Source: Actinoplanes sp. NBRC 103695
GTDB lineage: Bacteria > Actinomycetota > Actinomycetes > Mycobacteriales > Micromonosporaceae
Assembly (NCBI RefSeq): GCF_030269485.1
Contig: NZ_BSTL01000035.1
Coordinates: 5,045-69,044, forward strand
DNA: 64,000 nt
Direction: 5' to 3'
Shown here: in pieces, positions 1-8,593 of the stretch
How positions within the stretch are numbered: the stretch's first letter is position 1
How the letters are laid out: every line of letters begins with the position of its first letter
Made by a program: the position numbers and the translations under genes
The notes under the pieces: generated by a model
Seen by the model: only the letters and a program-made list of their open reading frames with translations
Told to the model about the DNA's origin: nothing
The model's database searches: none

Positions 1-332
1 TCCTGAGCAGGCTCACCATCCCGCCCCGCAACCACCCCATGCGCCGGCTTATCATCCGCAGTAAACCGATCAAAATCAGCATCACCCGAATGCATATGCG
101 TCACATGACCATCAGCACCCCGATCAACCGTCGTACCATCCTTATACGACCACGTCGACCCACCACCATCATCATAGGAAATGGTCACCTCCTGAGCAGG
201 CTCACCATCCCGCCCCGCAACCACCCCATGCGCCGGCTTATCATCCGCAGTAAACCGATCAAAATCAGCATCACCCGAATGCATATGCGTCACATGACCA
301 TCAGCACCCCGATCAACCCTCGTACCATCCGA
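1..332. repeat. 189-bp tandem coding repeat, two near-identical copies
   Basis: The sequence from 1 to 189 recurs from 190 onward with about one mismatch over the 143 bases before the copies diverge near 332. 189 is a multiple of three and each copy encodes one 63-residue unit of the repeat protein. More copies probably lie beyond the left edge. Confidence 0.9.
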
Positions 333-902
333 ATATGACCAGGTGCTGTTGTCACCCCGGTAGCTGATCTCGGCAGTGCCCGCGTGGTCGGGGAGGGTTG
401 CGTGGGTGGGCCGATGGTCCGGGGAGAAGCGGTCGAAGACTGTGCCGTCGGCGGTCTGCTGGCGTAGGACGTCTCCGTCGCTTTCACGGACGATCGTGCT
501 GCCGTCGCTGTACGCCCAGGTGCTCGTACCGTGCTGGTAGGTGATGTCGACCGTGCCCGCGTGGTCGGGCAAAATCGCGTGCGACGGGTTGCCGTCCTCG
601 GTGAACCGGTCATAGACAGTGCCGTCGGAGGTCTCCTGGCGGATCACCGCGCCGTCGGCGTCTCGGGTCACTGTGGAGTCCGGGTAGTGCCAGGTGCTCT
701 GCTTTCCCTCATACGTGATGTCGACCGACGTCTGCGGCTGGCCGTCGCGGCTCGGGAGGAGGGCGTGACCCGGGTTGCCCGCGCTGTCGAAGTCGTCGAA
801 GACCGATCCGTCGGGTGTCCGCTGCCGGATCACGTGGCCGTCCTCGGCGTACGTGACGACCGAGCCATCCGGCCGGGTCCGAGTCATTTCACCTGCGGTC
901 AC
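1..902 (-). CDS. Giant tandem-repeat (YD-like) protein, 5' part only
   Basis: The open frame starts at a GTG (900-902) behind a strong GAGGAGG site (907-913) and runs off the left edge, so only about 300 N-terminal residues are seen. No signal peptide is visible. The protein is a chain of 58-63 residue units, each opening STWxYxDG and containing RQxTxDGxVxDRF, PxHAxLPD and a closing ITY/ISY strand. This Tyr/Asp/Gly pattern resembles YD/Rhs-type beta repeats, but I cannot assign a family. Units 1-3 use C-ending codons; from about position 345 leftward the units use almost only G- or T-ending codons. It is divergent from the LuxR-type gene. A surface or T7SS-exported repeat protein is inference. 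Confidence 0.75.
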   Translation of the reverse strand, partial: MTAGEMTRTRPDGSVVTYAEDGHVIRQRTPDGSVFDDFDSAGNPGHALLPSRDGQPQTSVDITYEGKQSTWHYPDSTVTRDADGAVIRQETSDGTVYDRFTEDGNPSHAILPDHAGTVDITYQHGTSTWAYSDGSTIVRESDGDVLRQQTADGTVFDRFSPDHRPTHATLPDHAGTAEISYRGDNSTWSYSDGTRVDRGADGHVTHMHSGDADFDRFTADDKPAHGVVAGRDGEPAQEVTISYDDGGGSTWSYKDGTTVDRGADGHVTHMHSGDADFDRFTADDKPAHGVVAGRDGEPAQ

Positions 903-1083
903 AACGCCTCCTCGGGATGCACAGACTGCTGCGATCGAAGGCTAAGAAGCGTCCGGGCGGGGCTGCCAAGCCCTTCTTCGGGGGACGAGCTTGCGATTTC
1001 TTCGGGTTTCCGCGCCGGCCGTGAACCGGGGACTTCCCCTGCCCGTCGTTGTCGCTGACCTCTCCTGCACGCCGAGGAAAGCC

Positions 1084-1737
1084 ATGGAGGAGCTCGTGTT
1101 CACAGTTGCCGTCGTCGCGGACCACCCGATCACCCGGGCGGGTCTGGAAAAGCTGGCTTCGGACGACGCCACCATGCGGGTCGTCGCCACCGTGGGTTCG
1201 GTGGCTGAGCTACACAAGACCACGGATCGGTACGACGTGGTCGTCCTCAGCATCCCGCAGATGGATGTGACCACCGTGGACGAAGTGGTCGAGGTGACCG
1301 AGCTGGGGCAGCCTTTGGTGATCTCCCAGTGGAGCGGCTCGCCCACAGTGCTCGCCACCGTCCGGGCCGGTGCCCGCGGCTGCATCAGCCGGTCGGCCGA
1401 GCAGCGGGACGTGCGGGACGCGATGCGGGTGATCGTGCGGGGCGGCTTCTATCTCTGCCCGCGAATGCTCGGGCAGTTCCAGATGGAGCTGGCCAACCGG
1501 GACACCGATGAGCAGAGCGGCCTGGCTCCGCGGGAGATCGAAACCCTGCGGTGGATCGCGTCGGGCTTCACCCACTCACAGATCGCCACCCGGATGGGCC
1601 TGTCACAGGCGACTGTCAACACGTACGCCAAACGGATCCGCGCCAAGCTCAACGTCAACAACAAGGCTGATCTGACCCGCATGGCCATCGAGCTGGGCCA
1701 CTTCTCGCACAGCCGACGCCCGTCCTCAGCCGCCTGA
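1084..1737 (+). CDS. LuxR/NarL-type response-regulator-like protein
   Basis: 217 residues from the ATG at 1084 (GAGGAAA at 1074-1080; a GTG at 1096 is an alternative). The N-terminal 125 residues look like a degenerate receiver domain: VVADHPITRAGL at the start, but the usual phospho-acceptor segment reads VVVLSIPQMD, without a clear DxxMP Asp, so phosphorylation is doubtful. The C-terminal 60 residues form a clear LuxR helix-turn-helix (PREIETLRWIASG, SQIATRMGLSQATVNTYAKR). No histidine kinase is adjacent. An IS element begins at the base after its TGA. It may control the divergent repeat-protein gene; that is inference. Confidence 0.85.
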   Translation: MEELVFTVAVVADHPITRAGLEKLASDDATMRVVATVGSVAELHKTTDRYDVVVLSIPQMDVTTVDEVVEVTELGQPLVISQWSGSPTVLATVRAGARGCISRSAEQRDVRDAMRVIVRGGFYLCPRMLGQFQMELANRDTDEQSGLAPREIETLRWIASGFTHSQIATRMGLSQATVNTYAKRIRAKLNVNNKADLTRMAIELGHFSHSRRPSSAA

Positions 1738-1754
1738 GAGGGCGGTCCGGAAGG

Positions 1755-2162
1755 TTATGTCCGTTCCGGGTTGAGGGTGAATAGGCCGGGTTGACTCTCG
1801 GTCAGGATTTGCCGGTTGACCAGGCGTTTCAGCTTGGCCCGGATGCCTTCGGTGTCTTTGGGCTCGGTGCCGATGCCGAGTACACGGCACACGTCTTTGG
1901 CGCGCAGGCCACCGCGGTCGGGGGTGAACACGGCGAGGATCTGCTGGTAGGGCTCGCTGATGACGGCCGGCTCGGATGCGGTCACTTCATCTTCGAGGAT
2001 CTTGGTCAGCGTCTGGCGGGTGGTGGCCAGGTCGGCCAGCTCTGCCTCGATGGCGGCCACCTCGGCGGCGAGCTTGGCCTGCTGCTGGAGTAACTCGTCG
2101 CGGGCAGCCGACGAGGCCGCCTCACGGGCGGCGATCAGGTCGAGAACGGTCGTGGTGTTCAC
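1755..2162 (-). CDS. IS-borne coiled-coil/winged-helix accessory protein
   Basis: 135 residues. Residues 10-60 are a heptad-rich Ala/Leu/Glu coiled coil. Residues 75-130 (PDRGGLRAKDVCRVLG, GIRAKLKRLVNRQIL) look like a winged helix of the kind that reads successive modules in replication or transposition accessory proteins. It starts 6 nt after the transposase stop and lies inside the inverted ends, so it moves with the element. It is probably DNA-binding; its role in transposition is unknown. Confidence 0.7.
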   Translation of the reverse strand: MNTTTVLDLIAAREAASSAARDELLQQQAKLAAEVAAIEAELADLATTRQTLTKILEDEVTASEPAVISEPYQQILAVFTPDRGGLRAKDVCRVLGIGTEPKDTEGIRAKLKRLVNRQILTESQPGLFTLNPERT

Positions 2163-2168
2163 GCCCGA

Positions 2169-3017
2169 TCACCGCCAGGACGGTGTGCTCGTGCCGGTCA
2201 ACCGGCGCACGAGGTTGGCCGCCGATGCCCACAGCGTGCGCGACACCGACGACTCCGGGCGGCTCTCGTACTCACGCACGAGACGCCGGTGCAGCATCAA
2301 CGTGCCGTTGACCTGCTCGACCACCCACCGTTTCGCGATCGGCACGAACCCGGGCCTGGTGTCGGATCGCTTGACCACCTCGACGTCGACACCAAGCACA
2401 GCACCGTGGATGCCCAGGTCGTGCTTGAACCCGGCGTCCACCCACGCCCGGGTGACCGTCGGGGTGTGCTCGACGACCTTGTCGAGCAGGCGAACCCCGA
2501 TCACGGTGTCGGTGACCGACGCCGCGGTCACCACCACCGCGATGATCAGCCCCAGAGCGTCGACGGCCAGCCCCCGCTTACGGCCTGGCACCTTCTTCCC
2601 GGCGTCCTTGCCGGTCGTGGCGGCCGGAACATGGTTCGCGGCGCGGATCGACTGGGTGTCCAAGATGATCGCGGACGGATCCTCCCGGCGGCCGGCTTTC
2701 TCCCTTGCCTGGCAGCGCAGCAGATCGTGAATGGCCTGGTCGGTGCCGTCGTCACGCCACAACGCGAAGTAGTAATAGGTTGCGGACTTCGGTGGCAAGT
2801 CATGCGGCAGATAAGCCCACTGACAGCCGGTCCGGTTCTGATAGAAGATCGAGTTCAGGATCTCCCGCAACGAGTAGCGGCCCTGATGCCCCGATACCGA
2901 CGGATGCTTTGCCTTCCACGCGTCCAGAAACGGGCCCACCACCGCCCACTGCTCATCGGTGAGGTCGCTGGGATACGCCTTCCGCTCGCCCATGACCTGC
3001 TCAACCAGCACGCCCAC
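2169..3017 (-). CDS. IS5-family DDE transposase
   Basis: 282 residues, full length for the family. An N-terminal DUF4096-type domain (YPSDLTDEQWAVVGPFL, GRYSLREILNSIFYQNRTG) is followed by the DDE catalytic core: first Asp in ILDTQSIRAA, second in AWVDAGFK, Glu in WVVEQVNG. No frameshift or internal stop is seen, so the element may still be active. Confidence 0.92.
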   Translation of the reverse strand: MGVLVEQVMGERKAYPSDLTDEQWAVVGPFLDAWKAKHPSVSGHQGRYSLREILNSIFYQNRTGCQWAYLPHDLPPKSATYYYFALWRDDGTDQAIHDLLRCQAREKAGRREDPSAIILDTQSIRAANHVPAATTGKDAGKKVPGRKRGLAVDALGLIIAVVVTAASVTDTVIGVRLLDKVVEHTPTVTRAWVDAGFKHDLGIHGAVLGVDVEVVKRSDTRPGFVPIAKRWVVEQVNGTLMLHRRLVREYESRPESSVSRTLWASAANLVRRLTGTSTPSWR

Positions 3018-3158
3018 CGATCCGACATCGGCGCAGCTCGAAGGTCACGACATCGAGCGATGACGAACTACGGAAAGCTCACAAACCGCCCTCTGAGAGC
3101 GAGGCCGCCGCAGAGCGAGGCCCCCTGAGGATGAAGCGGTCTTGAGTGTGAAGCAGCC

Positions 3159-4538
3159 TCAGAACAGTGTGCGCCCGAGCCAGATCAGGTCGCCGTAGAC
3201 GCCGAAGACGCCGACCGTCAGCGGTGCCACCGCCACCGCGGTGATCCCGCCCATGACCTCGGCCCGGGTCCGTTTGCGCGGCTTGCGGGGCTGGTTCGGA
3301 TCCGGCACCGGCTGGTCGGCCGGCGCAGCCAGCAGCAGGCTCATGCCGATCCCGATGGCCGCCACGGTCCCGCCTCCGACGAGCAGCAGCACCTCGCCCG
3401 CGGCCCCAGTCGCCCCGATCGCCGCCGAGATCGGGGTGAACAGGGAGAACAGGCCGGCCATGGCGACACCGCCGGACATCAGCAGCTCGTTGGTGAAGGC
3501 GGCCTGCCGCGCCCGTACCAGCATCGCCACCGTGAGCGTGGTCGCGACAGCGACCGCGAAGGCCTGGCCGGACAGAGCCAACACGGGCAGCGTGATGACC
3601 AGTGCGATCGTGGGCCCGGCCAGCACGACCGCGCACAGCCGTCCGGAGTACGCCACCAGGTTCGTCGTGGCCTCGGCGGCGGCGCGGCGGCCCTTCGGCA
3701 TCCGCGTGCCCCACACGGTCAGCATCGCGGCGAGCCGGCGAGAGACGGCCGTCAGAGCGGCCGCGACCGCGGCGACCAGGGCTGCGGCTTCGATGTGGTC
3801 GGCCTCGAGACCGATCAGGAGTGGTACGAGGATCCCGGCGATGACCAGCTGCGCCTCCACGGCCAGCAGAACCACCCCGGGGGTGGCGGCGAGGGCCATC
3901 AGCGCGGCCAGGTTCGCGCCGGCGACGGCGCCCGCCCACCGGAGCCCAGCCCCGGCGATGTCATCGGCGATCAGCAGGCCGGACACCGCCAGGCAGGGCA
4001 TGGCGAGCAGCACGACCACGGTCAGCAGCCAGTCGGGGACCGCGGAGGGGCGCTGGCGCAGGCCCCAGCCGACGCCCATCAGGGCCAGGCCGGTCAGCAA
4101 CAGCGCGATCGCCGACCCGGTGCTTACCGAGACCCGCCAGCCGGCCAGGACGGCGGCGCTCAGCAGCCAGGCGAGGCCGAAACCGAGGACGACCGGCCCG
4201 GCGTGCATCCGCCGTCGCCGCATTCGTTCGGTCTCGTCGGCGACCACCTCGTCGACGTCCATGACGACGGGTGGGTCGCCCGGCTCGACCGCAGTGTCCC
4301 GCAGGTAGAGGACCTGGCCGTCGAGTACGCCGAGGTCGCCCAGGGTCGCCTCGATGGGGAACGCGGGTGCGTCGGCGGGGGCCAGGGACCAGGCCGGCGG
4401 CATCGTCGGTGATTCGTCGGCCCCGCACATCTCGGCCAGGCTAGGCGCGTACTCGCCGATGGGTGTGGTCGCCGGCACCGCGAGATCGACGCGCCGCTGG
4501 GGACCGACGACGGTGATCCGGCTCTGTTCCTTCGCCAT
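3159..4538 (-). CDS. eccD: Type VII secretion integral membrane protein EccD
   Basis: 459 residues. Residues 5-85 form the ubiquitin-like (YukD-type) domain (RITVVGPQRRVDLAVPA, TLGDLGVLDGQVLYLRD). After a short acidic/arginine linker come about eleven membrane helices from residue 115 to the C-terminus. This is the EccD architecture, the multi-spanning core of the T7SS membrane channel. It is the last gene of the leftward cluster, 30 nt after eccC. EccB and EccE are not visible nearby, so either the core complex is completed from another locus or this is a reduced variant. Confidence 0.88.
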   Translation of the reverse strand: MAKEQSRITVVGPQRRVDLAVPATTPIGEYAPSLAEMCGADESPTMPPAWSLAPADAPAFPIEATLGDLGVLDGQVLYLRDTAVEPGDPPVVMDVDEVVADETERMRRRRMHAGPVVLGFGLAWLLSAAVLAGWRVSVSTGSAIALLLTGLALMGVGWGLRQRPSAVPDWLLTVVVLLAMPCLAVSGLLIADDIAGAGLRWAGAVAGANLAALMALAATPGVVLLAVEAQLVIAGILVPLLIGLEADHIEAAALVAAVAAALTAVSRRLAAMLTVWGTRMPKGRRAAAEATTNLVAYSGRLCAVVLAGPTIALVITLPVLALSGQAFAVAVATTLTVAMLVRARQAAFTNELLMSGGVAMAGLFSLFTPISAAIGATGAAGEVLLLVGGGTVAAIGIGMSLLLAAPADQPVPDPNQPRKPRKRTRAEVMGGITAVAVAPLTVGVFGVYGDLIWLGRTLF

Positions 4539-4568
4539 GGGCGTTTTCCTTTCGTACGGATGAGTTCG

Positions 4569-7500
4569 TCAGCCGGTCGGTTCGGCGTCGGCGGTCGTCG
4601 CGACCTGGATGAGGCGGCTGGGACTGCCCCGGCGGACCAGGACACCACGGCCGGGTGGACGCTGGGCCGCGCGTTCATCGCCCAGGACGGGTCCTTCCCG
4701 GTGGTCGCCGGAGAGCACCAGCCCATGCGCCCCCATGTCCCGGACACGGGTCACCAACGTGTCGTTCATGGTCCGGGCGGCGCCGGCCACCCGGCGGCTC
4801 AGCACCAGGTGCAGACCGATTTCGCGGGACTGCGGGACGAACTGGGCCAGCGGGTACAGCGGTGACTGCGGCCCGGTGCCGATCATGTCGTAGTCGTCGG
4901 CGACCACGTAGATCTCGGTGCCCTCCCACCAGTCCCGGGCCCGGAGCTGCGCCTGGCTGATGCCGGGGGGTGGCATGCGTTCCTGCAACTTCTCGACGAC
5001 CTGTTGCACATAGACCTGGGCGCTGTTGGCGTCGCCCGCGTAGGCGCCGAGGTGTTCCTCCGGAACCACGTCGAGCAGGGCATGCCGGTAGTCGAACAGC
5101 ACCACCCGGACGTCGAACGGCGAGGTGCGCTCGGTGAGGCCGGTGAGGAATGTACGCAGCATTGTCGATTTCCCGGAGCCGGCGTCGCCGTACACCAGGA
5201 AGTGTGGGTCCTGGCCGGTAAGGTCGAGGCTGACGGTGGACATCTCCGGCTCGGCCAGGCCGATCGGCACCGCGACGCTGCCGGGCTCGGCCTCGAGCTC
5301 CGTGACCAGAAGATTTCTCGGCAACATGCGGATTTCGGGTGCATGGGCCCCGGTCCAGTGGCTGTTGATCTGCGCCAGGCTTTCGTTCTGGGCCTCTCGC
5401 AACCCCTCGGCCGTGTCCTGGCCGTCCAGCCGGGGCAGGACGATCTGGAAGAAGGCGCCGGGCGCGGTGATTCCCCGGCCGGCTACATTGGCCGGCACCC
5501 GGGCGGCGATCCGGCGGTTGATCTCCGAGTCGACCGGGTCGTTGAGGCGCAACTCGATCCGGGTGCCGATGCTGTCCCGCAGGGCGGGGCGGATCTCCTG
5601 CCAGCGGCTCGCGGTGAGGACCAGATGTACGCCGGCGCCGAGGCCCCGGGCGGCAACCTCGGCGATGATCGGTTCGGCGTGCTCGAGCTCGCCGCGCAGG
5701 GCGCCCCAGTTGTCGATGATCAGAAAGACGTCGGCGGCGCGTACGCCGGACGGCAGCTTGCCGGCCCGGCGCTGCTCTCGCAGGTCGCTGATGGAATCGA
5801 GGCCGAGTGAGCGCAGCAGTTGCTCGCGGACCAGGACCAGGTTTCTGATCTCGCTGAGCATGCGGTTGATCAGCTCGCCGTCGTGCCGTCCGGCGACGGT
5901 GCCGACGTGCGGCGCCTGGGCGAACGGGTGCAGGGTGCCGCCGCCGAAGTCGATGCAGTAGAACTGCGCCTCGTCCGGTGTGTGGGTGAGCATCGTGGAG
6001 AGCATGATGGTGCGCAACGCCGTGCTGCGCCCGGTGCGGGGGGCGCCGACCACGGCGATGTGACCGTGCGCCCCGCCGAAATCCATCACCAGGGTTTCCT
6101 GTTGTTGCCGGAGCGGCAGGTCGAGCAGTCCGAGCGGCACCGACAGCGTTCCGTTCATCGGCCACAGGCCGGCGGTGTAACCGCGGTTCTCCTGCGGCCC
6201 CGGCGGCCCGACGACGTGGTCGAGGGCGAGCGCACTGGGCAGCGGCGGCAGCCAGACCTGGTGCACCTGCGAGGTGACCGAACTGAGCCGGTCGACCAGG
6301 ACGTTCAGCTCGGTGGGCCCGGTCCGTGCGCGCAGTTCGGCTTCACTGGGCTCGTGCTCGATCTGCTCGGTCGGGGTCCGGATGTCGAACGGCACCAGGG
6401 TGCGTCGCTCGGCGCCGCTGGCCGCGATCCGTTCGTCCACGCTGAGGTAGGGGGTGGAGATGTGCGCGACGCGCAGGCGTTCGTAGATCGACTCGTCGAC
6501 CTTGAGGTAGGCCGAGCCGGGGATCGGCGGCAGCTTGTACGCGTCGGTGGTGCCGATCACCGCCCGGCTCTCGGCGGCGCTGAAGGTGCGCAGGCAGATC
6601 CGGTACGACAGGTGCGAGTCGAGCCCGCGCAGCTTGCCTTCCTCGAGCCGCTGGGTGGCCATCAGCAGGTGCATGCCGAGCGAGCGGCCGACCCGGCCGA
6701 TCTGGGTGAACAGGTCGGCGAAGTCGGGCCGTCCGGAGAGCAGTTCGCTGAACTCATCGACGATGATCAGCAGGTACGGCAGGGGCGGAAGCTCTTGACC
6801 GTCGGGGTCCTTGGCGCCGGAGGCCCGCCGGATCTGGTATTCGCGGATGGTGTCGACGTTCCCGGCGTCGCGCAGGGCCTGCTGGCGCCGTTGTTGCTCG
6901 CCCAGCAGCGCCGCGAGCACCCGGTCGACCATGGCCGCGTCGTCGACCAGGTTGGTGATCAGGCCGGCGACGTGCGGCAGGTTGGCCAGCGGCGCGAAGG
7001 CGGCGCCGCCCTTGAAGTCGATGAGGACGAAACTGAGCAGTTCCGGTGGGTGCGTCAGGGCCAGACCCGTGACGAGGGTACGCAACAGCTCGCTCTTGCC
7101 AGAACCGGTGGCGCCGACGATCAGGCCGTGCGGCCCGGATCCGCCCTGGGCGGATTCCTTCAGGTCCAGGACGACGACCTCGCCGTCACCGTTGGTGCCG
7201 ATCGGGGTTCGCATCAGGTTCGGATCGGTCGGCCCGACCCAGCGACCATCGACTGGCACGTTGAACGGGTCGGGTCCCAGAACCATCTCGCTCAGCGAGC
7301 CGATCCGGGCGAGCACCTGCTCGCGTTCGTCACTGAGCCGTAGCGGGGCCAGGCGGCGGGCGATCAGCTCGGCGAAGTCGGGCGTGACCGCGTCCGGTGC
7401 ACAGGCCAGTGCGGGGGCCGTGACCAGGCCGAGGTTGCCTTCGGTGACCAGTTCTCCGCGGCCGTCCACCCGGATCCGCAGGTCGACCCGGCTGGGCTCA

Positions 7501-8585
7501 TCGGCGTCCCGGTCGGCGAGGAAGATCAACGTGATGCCGTAGTTCGGTCCCGCGGTGTTGAGCAAGGCGCGCATCAGGTCGGAGCGGCCCCATTCGGATA
7601 CCGGGGCGAACTCGGTGAACACCACGATGAGGCGCCGCATGCGCGGGGCCGAGCTGCCGGGGGCCTGCAGCCGGTTGCGGTTCTGGGCATCGGACCGCTG
7701 AGCCAGCTCGCCGGCGAGGAACGGAACCAGCAGTTCGGGCTCGGGCGTCACCAGGGACACGGTGCCGGCCTCACCGCGTACCCGCGGCTCGAAGGTGTGC
7801 GGCAGCCACTTCGCCCAGTCCCATTCCGGGGACTTGCCTGTCTCGACGGCGATCGTGACGTCGTCCGGGGCATGCAGCACGGCGATATGGCAGAGCAGGG
7901 CGCGCAGCAGCGGCTGGGTCCGCGCGCTTCCGCCGACCAGGCTCATCACCCCGGCGCTGCCCACGTCGACGACCATCGGCTGGTTGTCCACCCGGCCCAT
8001 CCGGTCGATGAGCTTGGTGGCCGACTCCAGCGACTCCCAGTCGTAGTCGGTGAGCGGGTCGAGCCTGTCGTCGATCTGCATCGGCGTGGCCAGTTGGACG
8101 GCGCCGCTACCCAGCCGTACATGCAGAAAGTCGTTGTCCTCCTGGCGACGCTCCCAGACCCGGTGCCGGGTGGTGGCGATCGACCAGAGCCGGGCCGGTT
8201 CGGGATTCGCGAGTGCGGCCACCATGCGCTGGCTGGCCGCCACCACGCGCGCGCTGTCCCGGGACAACTTGAGGTGGGCGCGGTAGCGTGCCCTCTGCTT
8301 GCGGGCCGTCTTGCCGACCACACTGCGCTGATTGAACCGCATCGCGATCACCGCGCCGGCCGAAGTCACGAAAAACAGCACCCCGATGATGATCATGGCC
8401 GGCCGGCCGAAGGTGACCATGTAGGCGGCCATGCCGACGCTGCTGAGCAACGGCAGAACGAGTGACCAGGCGTTGTTCTGCGGATGCTCCTGAGGCTCCT
8501 CGGGCGGGGTCGGCAGGACCACCCGATCGGTCGGCAGGTCGGGCAGGAGAAACCGAGCAGGGCGGTGGAATGCCAGGCGGGACAT
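4569..8585 (-). CDS. eccC: Type VII secretion ATPase EccC (three FtsK/SpoIIIE domains)
   Basis: 1338 residues, the single-chain EccCa+EccCb form. Two membrane helices lie at about 40-83. ATPase 1 has Walker A GATGSGKS (about 491-498) and Walker B LLIIVDE (about 605-611). ATPase 2 has a degenerate Walker A, GAPRTGRS (about 847-854, Lys replaced by Arg), and a weak Walker B (FLIIDNW). ATPase 3 has GDAGSGKS (about 1133-1140). In this family ATPase 1 drives export and the later domains bind substrate signal sequences. The start is supported by GAGGAG just upstream of the ATG and by the 8-nt gap after the AAA gene. Confidence 0.93.
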   Translation of the reverse strand: MSRLAFHRPARFLLPDLPTDRVVLPTPPEEPQEHPQNNAWSLVLPLLSSVGMAAYMVTFGRPAMIIIGVLFFVTSAGAVIAMRFNQRSVVGKTARKQRARYRAHLKLSRDSARVVAASQRMVAALANPEPARLWSIATTRHRVWERRQEDNDFLHVRLGSGAVQLATPMQIDDRLDPLTDYDWESLESATKLIDRMGRVDNQPMVVDVGSAGVMSLVGGSARTQPLLRALLCHIAVLHAPDDVTIAVETGKSPEWDWAKWLPHTFEPRVRGEAGTVSLVTPEPELLVPFLAGELAQRSDAQNRNRLQAPGSSAPRMRRLIVVFTEFAPVSEWGRSDLMRALLNTAGPNYGITLIFLADRDADEPSRVDLRIRVDGRGELVTEGNLGLVTAPALACAPDAVTPDFAELIARRLAPLRLSDEREQVLARIGSLSEMVLGPDPFNVPVDGRWVGPTDPNLMRTPIGTNGDGEVVVLDLKESAQGGSGPHGLIVGATGSGKSELLRTLVTGLALTHPPELLSFVLIDFKGGAAFAPLANLPHVAGLITNLVDDAAMVDRVLAALLGEQQRRQQALRDAGNVDTIREYQIRRASGAKDPDGQELPPLPYLLIIVDEFSELLSGRPDFADLFTQIGRVGRSLGMHLLMATQRLEEGKLRGLDSHLSYRICLRTFSAAESRAVIGTTDAYKLPPIPGSAYLKVDESIYERLRVAHISTPYLSVDERIAASGAERRTLVPFDIRTPTEQIEHEPSEAELRARTGPTELNVLVDRLSSVTSQVHQVWLPPLPSALALDHVVGPPGPQENRGYTAGLWPMNGTLSVPLGLLDLPLRQQQETLVMDFGGAHGHIAVVGAPRTGRSTALRTIMLSTMLTHTPDEAQFYCIDFGGGTLHPFAQAPHVGTVAGRHDGELINRMLSEIRNLVLVREQLLRSLGLDSISDLREQRRAGKLPSGVRAADVFLIIDNWGALRGELEHAEPIIAEVAARGLGAGVHLVLTASRWQEIRPALRDSIGTRIELRLNDPVDSEINRRIAARVPANVAGRGITAPGAFFQIVLPRLDGQDTAEGLREAQNESLAQINSHWTGAHAPEIRMLPRNLLVTELEAEPGSVAVPIGLAEPEMSTVSLDLTGQDPHFLVYGDAGSGKSTMLRTFLTGLTERTSPFDVRVVLFDYRHALLDVVPEEHLGAYAGDANSAQVYVQQVVEKLQERMPPPGISQAQLRARDWWEGTEIYVVADDYDMIGTGPQSPLYPLAQFVPQSREIGLHLVLSRRVAGAARTMNDTLVTRVRDMGAHGLVLSGDHREGPVLGDERAAQRPPGRGVLVRRGSPSRLIQVATTADAEPTG

Positions 8586-8593
8586 GGTTCTCC

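Larger units (their letters stand above)
1738..3093 (-). mobile_element. Complete IS5-family insertion sequence with passenger gene
   Basis: 1356 bp bounded by the inverted ends GAGGGCGGT (1738-1746) and ACCGCCCTC (3085-3093). It is flanked by the direct triplet TGA (1735-1737 and 3094-3096), a TNA-type target duplication as known for the IS1031 and ISL2 groups of IS5. It carries a transposase and a small coiled-coil/winged-helix protein, both read leftward. The left TGA is the stop codon of the LuxR-type gene, so the insertion kept that gene intact. Confidence 0.85.
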
